Shown in pieces: positions 1-10,400 of a DNA stretch of 64,000 nucleotides. The DNA is taken from contig CM036755.1 in NCBI GenBank assembly GCA_020796225.1, positions 40,576,306-40,640,305 on the forward strand, in the 5' to 3' direction. Position numbers and translations under genes: made by a program. Every line of letters starts with the position of its first letter. Position 1 is the first letter of the stretch. This DNA comes from Arion vulgaris (taxonomy: Eukaryota > Mollusca > Gastropoda > Stylommatophora > Arionidae). The notes beneath the pieces were generated by a model. It was given only the letters and a program-made list of their open reading frames with translations. It was not told the origin of the DNA and searched no databases.

Positions 1-300
1 ACCCTTCGGCTCGGTGCCATGGACATCATAACCCTTCGGCTTGGTGCCATGGACATCGTCACCCTTCGGCTCGGTGCCATGGACATCATAACCCTTCTGT
101 TCGGTGCCATGAACATCATAACCCTTCGGCTCGGTGCCATGAACATCATAACCCTTCGGCTCGGTGCCATGAACATCATAACCCTTCGGCTCGGTGCCAT
201 GGACATCGTCACCCTTCGGCTCGGTGCCATGAACATCATAACCCTTCGGCTCGGTGCCATGGACATCATAACCCTTCTGTTCAGTGCCACGAACACCGTA
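1..300. repeat. 30-bp tandem array derived from SINE4
   Basis: About ten copies of a 30-bp unit (core cggtgccatggacatcat) run from the window edge to the start of a minus-strand SINE4. The same unit occurs only twice in the two other SINE4 copies (19200-19260 and 49428-49485), so this is an expansion of an internal SINE segment. Units differ by a few substitutions (gtc for ata, tgt for ggc). The period is divisible by three, so one plus-strand frame stays open for 99 codons; I do not regard this as a gene. The array may continue to the left of the window. Confidence 0.9.
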
Positions 301-415
301 AATCTGGAGAACCTGTGAGTTTTCTGCCAGCCCACGGAATTGAACCGCACTCACAGGGGGCTTGTCACCCGTCGTCCAACGCACTACGAACATGCTGGGC
401 AGGCAGACAAGAAGA
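286..415 (-). mobile_element. SINE4 copy, tRNA-derived head
   Basis: On the minus strand this reads as a tRNA-like head: a box-A-like stretch around tagtgcgttggacgac and a box-B-like stretch ggttcaattcc, followed by ctggcagaaaa and the beginning of the 30-bp internal repeat. It matches 19095-19296 and 49310-49512. It is a SINE promoter region and not a functional tRNA, because the match is to other interspersed copies and continues beyond tRNA length. Confidence 0.75.
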
Positions 416-747
416 AGTTTAGTAACCAATAACATACAACTTATAGTTATATAACCATGTTAATACCAATCATTAACGATGACTGGGTGATGTTGCAGAC
501 GATTGGGTAGTCTTGCAGACGTTGCTAGCTTTCTTGACATTTGTTCTGAATAAACTGTATTATTATCATTATTTCAATCACATCCTTGCTACTTGTCTTT
601 TGTCTTCCTACTTTCTGGTTGAGTTCACAAGTTATTTCAAATATGCTTCTCATTCTGTTTCAATTTTTGTTTAACTTAATATTGGATTTCAATGTCTGCA
701 GTAATAACAGTGGTTGTATCGAACATGTCTACACGAAGCTATATTTT

Positions 748-851
748 ACAGTTAATCTCGCAGATGATTGAGTAGACTGTATGTTGAACAATCCTTTCTA
801 CAGTTAATCTCGCAGATGATTGAGTAGATTATATGCTGAACAATCCTTTTC
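748..851. repeat. 52-bp direct duplication
   Basis: Two adjacent copies of a 52-bp segment beginning acagttaatctcgcagatga, differing by a few bases. The stretch from about 420 to 747 to its left holds nothing I recognise. Confidence 0.8.
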
Positions 852-1137
852 TTTTCTTCTTACTTCTTCTTCTTCTTTTATCATTAGGCTGTTACCGGCT
901 TATTGCCCAATTTCGTGATTTTCTGTATTTTTTTCTTGCGCTGTTTTGGTGGCTTGTGCGATTGTTATTTTTGCTTTTTTGACAGGATTCTGCTATGCCA
1001 TCTAATCATCTTTTTTCATGGTCTTCTCTCGTCTTTTGTCCTGATGTTCTTTGTAGAAGACTATGTATACTGTGAATTTGGATGCATTCTTATTAAGTGG
1101 CCAAACCACTTCATTCTTTGTTTCTCAATGTAATTCA
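846..1137 (-). mobile_element. LINE1 3' fragment (degenerate)
   Basis: The minus strand aligns over nearly its whole length with the C-terminal coding end of LINE1 at 17161-17415: shared landmarks are ccacttaataagaatgcatc, acatcagg, agcagaatcctgtcaaa and a terminal GAA-rich run (ttc-rich on the plus strand at 850-885). Frameshifts and stops break the reading frame. It is a 5'-truncated non-LTR retrotransposon copy, as is usual for LINEs. Confidence 0.75.
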
Positions 1138-1354
1138 AGCAAGGTTCTGTGCCAACTTTCTTTTTTATGCTGATGTTAGTGAATCTGTCTTTTCTGGTGT
1201 TGTTGGTAACTTTTCACATTTCAAATGTAATTTTTATGGGACTGCGCTTTGCTCATTGTAATCACAATATAGAGGGGACTGCAGTAAAACTATTTGATTG
1301 GCAAAACACGTAATCACAAAGTACTGTAGTTTTACAAATTACAAAAGCAATGAC

Positions 1355-1392
1355 AAAATACTGACGTTTCGACCAACAAGGCCTTTATAAAG
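1355..1392 (-). ncRNA. Hammerhead-like motif in Penelope terminus (decayed)
   Basis: Minus-strand copy of the motif described at 3717-3754. Stem II (GGCC, loop, GGTC) and GAAAC are intact and a possible 2-bp stem III (AC/GU) closes a four-base loop, but the base expected to be the invariant G5 is T here. Family knowledge: hammerhead ribozymes have been described in the terminal repeats of Penelope-like elements. I infer a dead relic. Confidence 0.45.
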
Positions 1393-1647
1393 CAAACGAA
1401 CAACAGGAGTGACGAATTTTAAAAAAGCAACAGAAACTTATGGACGACTGACTACATACGGAGACATTCAAACGTTTCTAATGAAAATCTGGGAATAAAA
1501 ACGAATAACGAAATAAATGTAACACAAAACACACATAAAAACTAGAAATAGAAAAGAAGAGAAACAATAAAAAAATGAAGTGAATATATAACTTGAATAC
1601 ATGCAACATATGCACATATAGATTAAAAGGCATGAGAAGAGAAAGTA

Positions 1648-1938
1648 CTAAGAAGCATAGGAATGTAATACGTTGAGCCCACGTGGTCGCAAGGTACCAT
1701 ACAAAGAAATCAACCGATTCTCCAGAGCAAATCGACTGCAATCATCCGAGGAACATGATCGGATGGCTGTGGCCTATACATCGTGAGCTCCTAAATGACC
1801 AGTATCATTGAATCGGGAGGCTACAGGGGTCACAGAGCATTGGCGTATGTCGCGCAAGTGTTTGGCGAATCGGTCACTGAGCCTCTTGCCTGTCTCGCCG
1901 ATATAAGCCTTGTTACACCGCTTACAGATAATGGCATA
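1648..1938 (-). pseudogene. Penelope GIY-YIG endonuclease fragment
   Basis: One minus-strand frame of 97 codons, with a single in-frame TAG at 1774-1776. It shows the GIY-YIG signature YAII...KAYIGETGKRLSDRF, a downstream His-Leu-Arg-Asp-Ile, then VASRFNDTGH and a conserved tail LISLYGTLRPRGLNVLH. GIY-YIG nucleases in Penelope-like elements nick the target for reverse transcription. The frame differs from that of the upstream RT piece, so the gene is broken by deletion plus frameshift as well as by the stop. Confidence 0.88.
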
Positions 1939-1963
1939 GAAGGATTAAAAATATTAATGAAAT

Positions 1964-2485
1964 TTATGAAGCCTGACAAATCGGCTTCAGGCATATCAGT
2001 AATGCCAATACAGTCATCAATGTATCTGTGATAGACAGACGGAAGGGGCCATCATATGTAGTCCATACTAGGTGTTCAAGATAACCCATGAATAGACAAG
2101 CATAACTAAGTCCCATTTTAGTACCCATGGCGACCCCACTGATCTGCTCAAAGAATTGGTCATTAAACTGAAAGGAGTTGAGAGTGAGAACTAGTTCCGC
2201 AAGACGAAGGAGAGCAGAGGTTGACACAAGTGGATTAGTTCTCCTATAGAGAAAGAACTGGAGAGCTTTAAGGCCTTCAGGATGAGGTATAGAAGTGTAC
2301 AATGAGCACACATCAAGGAGGAAGAGACGTAGGTTCTCTCGGTAGCAACTGAATGGAAGAAAAACAGACAAAGCGTGGTTCGTATCTTTCAAAAATGAAG
2401 GGAGTGTGGTGACTATGGGATTAAGGATACCGTCAATGAAATCGGAGATGTGTTCCATAGGAATTAATTTACATAATGTTTTCAA
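1964..2485 (-). pseudogene. Penelope reverse transcriptase, N-terminal part
   Basis: A 173-codon frame with Penelope RT hallmarks: LDVCSLYTSIPHPEGLKAL (RT motif A region, with the Asp and the following Tyr-Thr-Ser-Ile-Pro), then FEQISGVAMGTKMGLSYACL (motif B region). The catalytic motif C block and C-terminal thumb are missing from this copy; the frame ends after a degenerate tail. Family knowledge: RTs of this clade are closer to telomerase than to LINE RTs. It is probably dead. Confidence 0.88.
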
Positions 2486-2834
2486 CCCTTCTATTCGTTT
2501 TACTTCTCACATCTCCACTTCTTGTGTCAACTTTCTTGACATTACTATCACCATATACCTATCCACTATCACTACATCAGTATATTACAAGCCTACTGAT
2601 GCACATAGTTTTCTCCTTTATACTTGTTCCCATCACCAGGTTTGTCGTGGCTTCTTGCCATTCCTGCAGCTCTTGCGCCTTCGTCGCCTTTGTAGCGAGG
2701 ACGATGATTTTCTTGATAGAGCTCGCGAGATGCTGATTTCTTCGCAGGCGCCTATACCCGGAGAAGGTGCTTGTATCTGCTATGCAACGAGTTCAGAAAA
2801 TCATTCGAAAGCAGGCCCTTACCAGCCAGCGTAG
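2406..2834 (+). pseudogene. Penelope reverse transcriptase, C-terminal part
   Basis: A 142-codon plus-strand frame whose homologous part starts near 2470. It contains VNFLDITITI, then TTSVYYKPTDAHSFLLY and a basic FLQLLRLRRLCSEDDDF segment, the post-catalytic region typical of Penelope-like RTs. The last 30 codons are out of frame: another frame there reads LYPEKVLVSAMQRVQKIIRK, which fits the element better. It complements, but does not overlap, the RT piece on the opposite strand. Confidence 0.82.
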
Positions 2835-2891
2835 GACTACTAACTCTGACAGAGTAAAACTTATCTTAACTTTCCACCCCATAGTTCACTG

Positions 2892-3469
2892 GTGAAAAAT
2901 GTTTTATTCCGTCATCTGTCTATCCTTAAGTCAGATCCTGAGACCCGTTCAGTCTTCCCCAACTATCCTTTGGTGGTTTACAGACGGGACCGAAGTCTTA
3001 AGGAATTGATGGTACACAGTCGCCTTACGTCCAATATACAGAGTCATTTTGGCACTCTCCATTGTGGCCGTCGGTGTTGCAATACGTGTGCTTACGTGAT
3101 ACAGACGCGTACTGCATCTTTTCCTTTAGCCACGTTTGTTATTGAAGATGGTTTCACAGGCGAGTCCCGTATAATCTTATCTATGCCATTATCTGTAAGC
3201 GGTGTAACAAGGCTTATATCGGCGAGACAGGCAAGAGACTCAGTGACCGATTCGTCCAACACATGCGCGACATACGCCAATGCTCTGTGACCCTGTAGCC
3301 TCCTTTCAATGATACTGGCCATTTAGGAGCTCACGATGTCCATGTCACAGCCCTCCGATCATGTTCCTCGGATGATTGCAGTCGATTTGCTCTGGAGGAT
3401 CGGTTGATCTCTTTGTATGGTACCTTGCGACCACGTGGGTTCAACGTATTACATTCCTATGTTTCTTAG
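2892..3469 (+). pseudogene. Penelope linker and GIY-YIG endonuclease (frameshifted)
   Basis: From 2892 the frame gives HLSILKSDPETRSVFPNYP, SLKELMVHSRL and a Cys cluster (HCGRRCCNTC), the linker typical of GIY-YIG Penelope elements. Near 3170 a 2-bp insertion shifts the frame; from 3173 the new frame reads NLIYAIICKRCNKAYIGETG up to a stop at 3296-3298. A further frame change brings in DDCSRFALEDRLISLYGTL and the natural end at 3467-3469. At least two frameshifts make it non-functional. Confidence 0.85.
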
Positions 3470-3716
3470 TACTTTCTCTTCTCATGCCTCATTATCTATA
3501 TGTGCATATGTTGCATGTATTCAAGCTATATATTCACTTCATTTTTATTGTTTCTCTTTTTTCTATTTCTAGTTTTTATGTTGTTTTTGTTGTTACATTT
3601 ATTTCGTTATTCGTTTTTATTCCCAGATTTTTATTAGAAACGTTTGAATGTCTCCGTATGTAGTCGTCCATAAGTTTTTGTTGCTTTTTTAAATTCGTCA
3701 CTCCTGTTGTTCGTTT

Positions 3717-3754
3717 GCTTGATAAAGGCCTTGTTGGTCGAAACATTTCTGTAT
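3717..3754 (+). ncRNA. Hammerhead-like motif in Penelope terminus
   Basis: The segment reads CTTGATAAAGGCC, a five-base loop, then GGTCGAAAC. This resembles a hammerhead core (CUGANGA, stem II, GAAA) with positions 3 and 8 changed together from C/G to U/A, which would keep their pairing. A 2-bp stem III (AC/GU) followed by A could place the cleavage site. Stem I is not convincing, so activity is doubtful. Related copies lie at 1355-1392, 15854-15888, 21692-21725 and 22840-22873. Confidence 0.5.
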
Positions 3755-3811
3755 TTTGTCATTGTTTTTGTAATTTGTAAAACTACAGTACTTTGTGATT
3801 ACGTGTTTTGC

Positions 3812-4084
3812 TCATTGTCCATGTTTGGCTCTGATAACACAAAGTAGGTATGAAAATCCTTAAGAGAAGAACAATTGTGTGAATGGATATGTGAATATAC
3901 CAACAAAGGATCATACTAGCAAACATGGTGTAGAAACATGCTTGATAAACAATTATCTTAACGAAACATTTCAAAAGCATAGTAACTCTGGCAAAACATA
4001 ACCTTTTAATGTCAACTATGATATGAACAGTATTACAGATTAAATTTCAGTAAATAATTGTCAAATCGATTGAGATATCTTCTA
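3812..4084. other. Unassigned AT-rich spacer
   Basis: No repeat, motif or coding frame that I can identify between the Penelope terminus and the next interspersed repeat. Confidence 0.5.
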
Positions 4085-4400
4085 CTTCTTCATTCTTTGT
4101 GACCAATTTGATCATTCGTATTGTGATATATAATTGATCTTTCACAAGAACGACTATACTTTGCACCCCTGTTCATATTCCCTTATTGTGTATGGTACCA
4201 TACACGTATAGGCAGGGCTCGTTTCTGTCCCATTGGAAATGTTTTGAGTCTGTCTCACTGACAGTCAGTCCCCCACACTTTCCCATCCTTCATGTATTCA
4301 TTGCTGTTTAACGACCATTTTTAGCTATATTTGGCAATTATGAACTACACTTAAGAGTATGTCTGTACTGTGCACCCTTTCTGACTATGGGAGGTCGTTC
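4085..4400 (+). mobile_element. Unclassified interspersed repeat, family H
   Basis: Aligns with 48950-49285 in the same orientation. Shared landmarks in order are gatcattc, ttgtgatatata, caagaacg, gcaccc/gcgccc, gaaatgtttt, ctgacagtca, aacg/aacgcag and cctttctgact...ggtcgttcc. A third partial copy starts near 56595. No coding frame survives, so I cannot assign a class. Confidence 0.6.
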
Positions 4401-4429
4401 CGGATTAGGAACATTCTCATCCATTAATG

Positions 4430-4745
4430 CAGTAGTTCTCAAACTTCCTAATGCCGCGACCCTTTAATACAGTTCCTCATGTTGTGGTGACCCCCAACCA
4501 TAAAATAATGTTCGTTGCTACTTCATAACTGTAATTTTGCTACTGTTATGAATACTAATGTAAATATCTGACATGCATTATGCATTTTCATTGTTACAGA
4601 TTGAACATAATTAAAATATAGTGATTAGTCACAAAAACAATATGTAATTTGTGAAATATTTATTTCTCATTATGGTAAATATGTGTTTTTCCGATGGTCT
4701 TAGACGACCCCTGTAAAATGGTCTTTCGACCCACAAAGGGATCGC
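4430..4745 (-). mobile_element. SPIN-type non-autonomous hAT element, 3' end lost
   Basis: Starts with a terminal inverted repeat cagtagttctcaaacttcc, then ccctttaatacagttcctca and tgttgtggtgacccccaacc, and later gacccctgtaaaatggtc. From memory this is the non-autonomous SPIN hAT family found in mouse and other tetrapods. It is opposite in orientation to the copy at 42386. The last 30 or so bases of the far terminal repeat are missing: at 4745 the sequence passes directly into the 32-bp array. Confidence 0.85.
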
Positions 4746-6402
4746 TGTCTTCTATTGTCTTCTATTACTAACTTAATGTAGGATTACTGTCTTCTATTAC
4801 TAACTTAATGAGAGATTACTGTCTTCTATTACTAAATTAATGAGGGATTACTGTCTTCTATTACTAACTTAATGTAGGATTACTGACTTCTATTACCAAC
4901 TTAATGTAAGATTACTGTCTTCTATTACTAACTTAATGTAGGATTACTGTCTTCTATTACTAACTTAATGAGAGATTACTGTCTTATATTACTAACTTAA
5001 TGAGAGATTACTGTCTTCTATTACTAACTTAATGTAGGATTACTGTCTTCTATTACTAACTTAATGTAGGATTACTGTCTTCTATTACTAACTTAATGTA
5101 GGATTACTGTCTTCTATTACTAACTTAATGAGAGATTACTGTCTTCTATTACTAACTTAATGAGAGATTACTGTCTTCTATTAATAACTTAATGTAGGAT
5201 TACTGTCTTCTATTACTAACTTAATGAGAGATTACTGTCTTCTATTACTAACTTAATGAGGGATTACTGTCTTCTATTACTAACTTAATGTAGGATTACT
5301 GACTTCTATTTCCAACTTAATGTAGGATTACTGTCTTCTATTACTAACTTAATGAGAGATTACTGTTTTCTATTACTAACTTAATGTAGGATTACTGTCT
5401 TCTATTACTAACTTAATGTAAGATTACTGTCTTCTATTACTAACTTAATGTAGGATTACTGTCTTCTATTACTAACTTAATTTAGGATTACTGTCTTCTA
5501 TTACTAACTTAATGAGAGATTACTGTCTTATATTACTAACTTAATGAGAGATTACTGTCTTCTATTACTAACTTAATGTAGGATTACTGTCTTCTATTAC
5601 TAACTTAATGTAGGATTACTGTCTTCTATTACTAACTTAATGTAGGATTACTGTCTTCTATTACTAACTTAATGTAAGATTACTGTCTTCTATTACTAAC
5701 TTAATGAGAGATTACTGTCTTCTATTACTTACTTAATGTAAGATTACTGTCTTCTATTACTAACTTAATGAGAGATTACCGTCTTCTATTACTAACTTAA
5801 TGTAGGATTACTGTCTTCTATTACTAACTTAATGTAAGATTACTGTCTCCTATTACTAACTTAATGTAGGATTACTGTCTTCTATTACTAACTTAATGAG
5901 GGATTACTGTCTTCTATTACTAACTTAATGAGAGATTACTGTCTTCTATTACTAACTTAATGTAGGATTACTGTCTTCTATTACTAACTTAATGAGGGAT
6001 TACTGTCTTCTATTACTAACTTAATGAGAGATTACTGTCTTCTATTACTAACTTAGTGAGAGATTACTGTCTTCTATTACTAACTTAATGTAGGACTACT
6101 GTCTTCTATTACTAACTTAATGTAGGATTACTGTCTTCTATTACTAACTTAATGAGAGATTACTGTCTTCTATTACTAACTTAATGTAGGATTACTGTCT
6201 TCTATTACTAACTTAATGAGAGATTATTGTCTTCTATTACTAACTTAATGTAGGACTACTGTCTTCTATTACTAACTTAATGTAGGATTACTGTCTTCTA
6301 TTACTAACTTAATGTAGGATTACTGTCTTCTATTACTAACTTAATGAGAGATTATTGTGATATATTACTAACTTAATGTAGGATTACTTTCTTATTACTA
6401 AC
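4746..6402. repeat. 32-bp satellite array, first segment
   Basis: About 52 copies of a 32-bp unit with core ttactgtcttctattactaa followed by cttaatg. Two main unit types, with gagagatt or taggatt after aatg, are interspersed. A single array was later split by the element at 6407-7402. There are no spacers between units, so this is a satellite and not a CRISPR-like array. Confidence 0.97.
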
Positions 6403-6406
6403 TTAA

Positions 6407-7402
6407 CCCTGTAACGTTCTGGTACTAAGAAAATCTCATTTATAAATGAGATGGCTACATGACTCTGGAACTAGCCGTATTTGTGTGTTATTTATGCATT
6501 TAAAAGCATATAAATTATGTTTCATAATGTAAAACATATGATATTACCATAATAAATTGTTACAAAATATATTTTTATTTTTAAGATGTCTAATTTCGTG
6601 GAATAAAGCATGCTTTTTGTTTTTCTTCTTCTGCCTCCGCCCGCTATGAACTCATGCGTAGTCAGGGAGCATTTTGTGGTGTATCTGACTGATTTCTGCG
6701 TGAAAGCCGATTAACCGTGTGTAAGGTGTCCCTAGCCATTCAGGCGAACCTTCTCCAACTTCAGTAGTAAGAACGGGCTTTTATTACACCGACATTTCCG
6801 AACGGCCGCCATTTTGGATAATCTCTGTAGACGAGTTTTCACTTGCTCTTGTCAAAAATCACACATTTGCTTAAAAAATGGTCTCTAGTGACTCAGATTA
6901 CTGTCCTAATCAAGACTATAAGTGTTAGTTCTTTATGGGTTGCTTACTAGACCAGTTCTGCATCATTTTCTCTGATTTATTTATTGGTGTCTTCAAAATA
7001 TGAAAATATTTAGAAATTACAAATTTCCTCACTACTGCCAAATTTCCCCATTAGTGCTACAACTTCATGTTTGGATATATTGTGTAAATATGAAGGTACT
7101 AAGAGAGTATAATAATAGTTTTCATGATATATTTCATACTTATTTTTTTCCTTCTGTGCGACTGCATAATCATTTGAAATTTGTTTTAAAATCTATTTTT
7201 AGCATCACCAAAATTAGGTCACTGATATCACATATTACATGACACTGATATTAAAATCACATATCGTGATAGTACATTCAATTAGCTTTCCAACCATATA
7301 TAACTTGCCTATGTTCAATTCATGGAGTATAAATGGCTTCTAGTAATAGAGCAGGCCTTCAAAATAACAAAAAAACCTTAAAAACCCAAAAACGGTTAAG
7401 AG
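6407..7402. mobile_element. piggyBac-like element in TTAA target
   Basis: A 996-bp insertion bounded by TTAA at 6403-6406 and 7403-7406. Removing it and one TTAA restores a perfect 32-bp array unit (ctaac TTAA tgagag). The ends are imperfect inverted repeats: CCCTGTAACGTTCTGG on the left, CTCTTAACCGTTTTTGG reading inward from the right. A 20-bp perfect palindrome lies at 6433-6452, just inside the left end. TTAA duplication and CCC-type ends are piggyBac hallmarks. No transposase frame is visible, so it is non-autonomous. Confidence 0.82.
6612..6790 (+). repeat. Family K repeat inside the piggyBac-like element
   Basis: Resembles the left half of the foldback element at 42896-43195: cttcttctgcctccgcccgc, tatgaactcatgcgtagtca, ctgactgatttctgcgtgaa, then a block around gtgtccctagccattcaggc. 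Either the foldback family or part of it inserted here, or the two share an ancestor. Confidence 0.6.
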
Positions 7403-10400
7403 TTAATGAGAGATTACTATCTTCTATTACTAACTTAATGTAGGATTACTGTCTTCTATTACTAACTTAATGAGAGATTACTATCTTCTATTACTAACTT
7501 AATGTAGGATTACTGTCTTCTATTACTAACTTAATGAGAGATTACTGTCTTCTATTACTAACTTAATGAGAGATTACTGTCTTATATTACTAACTTAATG
7601 AGAGATAACTGTCTTCTATTACTAACTTAATGTAGCATTACTGTCTTCTATTACTAACTTAATGTAAGATTACTGTCTTCTATTACTAACTTAATGAGAG
7701 ATTACTGTCTTCTATTACTAACTTAATGTAGGATTACTGTCTTCTATTACTAACTTAATGAGAGATTACTATCTTCTATTACTAACTTAATGTAGGATTA
7801 CTGTCTTCTATTACTAACTTAATGAGAGATTACTGTCTTCTATTACTAACTTAATGAGAGATTACTGTCTTATATTACTAGCAATGAGAGATAACTGTCT
7901 TCTATTACTACTAATGTAGCATTACTGTCTTCTATTACTAACTTAATGAGAGATTACTGTCTTCTACTACTAACTTAATGAGAGATTACTGTCTTCTATT
8001 ACTAACTTAATGAGAGATTACTGTCTTATATTACTAATTTAATGAGAGATTACTGCCTTCTATTACTAACTTAATGTAAGATTACTGTCTTCTATTACTA
8101 ACTTAATGAGAGATAACTGTTTTCTATTACTAACTTAATGAGGGATTACTGTCTTCTATTACTAACTTAATGAAGCATTACTGTCTTCTATTACTAACTT
8201 AATGAGAGATTACTGTCTTCTATTACTAACTAATGAGATTACTGTCTTCTATTACTAACTTAATGTAGGATTACTGTCTTCTATTACTAACTTAATGTAG
8301 GATTACTGTCTTCTATTACTAACTTAATGTAGGATTACTGTCTTCTATTACTAACTTAATGAGAGATAACTGTCTTCTATTACTAACTTAATGAAGCATT
8401 ACTGTCTTCTATTACTAACTTAATGAGAGATTACTGTCTTCTATTACTAACTTAATGAGAGATTACTGTCTTCTATTACTAACTTAATGAGAGATTACTG
8501 TCTTATATTACTAATTTAATGAGAGATTACTGTCTTCTATTACTAATTTAATGTAGGATTACTGTCTTCTATTACTAACTTAATGAGAGATTACTGTCTT
8601 CTATTACTAACTTAATGAGAGATTACTGTCTTCTATTACTAACTTAATGAGAGATTACTGACTTCTATTACTAACTTAATGAGAGATTACTGTCTTATAT
8701 TACTAATTTAATGAGAGATTACTGTCTTCTATTATTAACTTAATGTAGGATTACTGTCTTCTATTACTAACTTAATGTAGCATTACTGTCTTCTATTACT
8801 AACTTAATGAGAGATTACTGTCTTCTATTACTAACTTACTGAGAGATTACTGTCTTATATTACTAATTTAATGTAGGATTACTGTCTTCTATTACTAACT
8901 TAATGTAGGATTACTGTCTTCTATTACTAACTTAATGAGAGATAACTGTTTTCTATTACTAACTTAATGTAGGATTACTGTCTTCTATTACTAACTTAAT
9001 GAGAGATTACTGTCTTCTATTACTAACTTAATGAGAGATAACTGTCTTCTATTACTAACTTAATGTAGGATTATTGTCTTCTATTACTAACTTAATGAGA
9101 GATTACTGTCTTCTATTACTAACTTAATGAGAGATTACTGTCTTATATTACTAACTTAATGTAGGATTGCTGTCTTCTATTACTAACTTAATGTAGGATT
9201 ACTGTCTTTTATTACTTACTTAATGTAGGATTACTGTCTTCTATTACTAACTTAATGAGAGATTACTGTCTTCTATTACTAACTTATTGTGGGATTAATG
9301 TCTTCTATTACTAACTTAATGAGAGATTACTGTCTTATATTACCAACTTAATGAGAGATAACTGTCTTCTATTACTAACTTAATGAGAGATTACTGTCTT
9401 CTATTACTAACTTAATGAGAGATTACTGTCTTATATTACTAATTTAATGAGAGATTACTGTCTTCTATTACTAACTTAATGTAGGATTACTGTCTTCTAT
9501 TACTAACTTAATGAGGATTACTGTCTTCTATTACTAACTGCAATGAGAGATTACTGTCTTCTATTACTAACTAAATGAGAGATTACTGTCTTCTATTACT
9601 ACTAATGAGAATTACTGTCTTATATTACTAATTTAATGAGAGATTACTGTCTTCTATCACTAACTTAATGTAGGATTACTGTCTTCTATTACTAACTTAA
9701 TGAGAGATTACCGTCTTATATTACTAACTTAATGAGAGATAACTGTTTTCTATTACTAACTTAATGTAGAATTACTGTCTTCTATTACTAACTTAATGAG
9801 AGATTACTGTCTTCTATTATTAACTTAATGAGAGATTACTATCTTCTATCACTAACTTAATGTAGGATTACTGTCTCTATTACTAACTTAATGAGAGATT
9901 ACTGTCTTCTATTACTAACTTAATGAGAGATTACTGTCTTATATTACTAACTTAATGAGAGATTACTGTCTTCTATTACTAACTTAATGTAGGATTACTG
10001 TCTTCTATTACTAACTTAATGTAGGATTACTGTCTTATATTACTAATTAAATGAGAGATTACTGTCTTCTATTACTAACTTAATTTAGGATTACTGTCTT
10101 CTATTACTAACTAATGAGAGATAACTGTTTTCATTACTAACAATGTAGGATTACTGTCTTCTATTACTAACTTAATGAGAGATTACTGTCTTCTATTACT
10201 AACTTAATGAGAGATTACTGTCTTCTATTACTAACTTAATGTAGGATTGCTGTCTTCTATTACTAACTTAATGTAGGATTACTGTCTTTTATTACTTACT
10301 TAATGTAGGATTACTGTCTTCTATTACTAACTTAATGAGAGATTACTGTCTTCTATTACTAACTTAATGTGGGATTAATGTCTTCTATTACTAACTTAAT

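Larger units (their letters stand above)
1301..2485 (-). mobile_element. Penelope-like element, minus copy
   Basis: Defective Penelope-like retroelement reading right to left: the front part of the reverse transcriptase (2485-1964), then after an internal deletion the GIY-YIG endonuclease (1938-1648), then about 350 bp of 3' terminal sequence ending at 1301. The terminal 500 bp is an inverted near-copy of 3280-3811. Both copies end at the same sequence (cgtgttttgc when read outward), so 1301 and 3811 look like true element ends. It faces away from its plus-strand partner. Confidence 0.88.
2470..3811 (+). mobile_element. Penelope-like element, plus copy (5'-truncated)
   Basis: It runs from the RT C-terminus (about 2470) through a Cys-rich linker and the GIY-YIG domain to a coding end near 3469 and a 340-bp non-coding terminus ending near 3811. 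The 5' half of the RT is absent. It abuts the minus-strand copy head to head at about 2470-2485. The terminus contains a hammerhead-like motif (3717-3754) and partial copies of the same terminus recur at 15830, 21615 and 22140. Confidence 0.88.

Noticed and set aside
1478..1741. An 87-codon hydrophobic frame, and its mirror at 3376-3663
   Set aside because: Both lie out of frame over the GIY-YIG end and AT-rich terminus of the Penelope copies. The element's real frame ends at 1648 and 3469.
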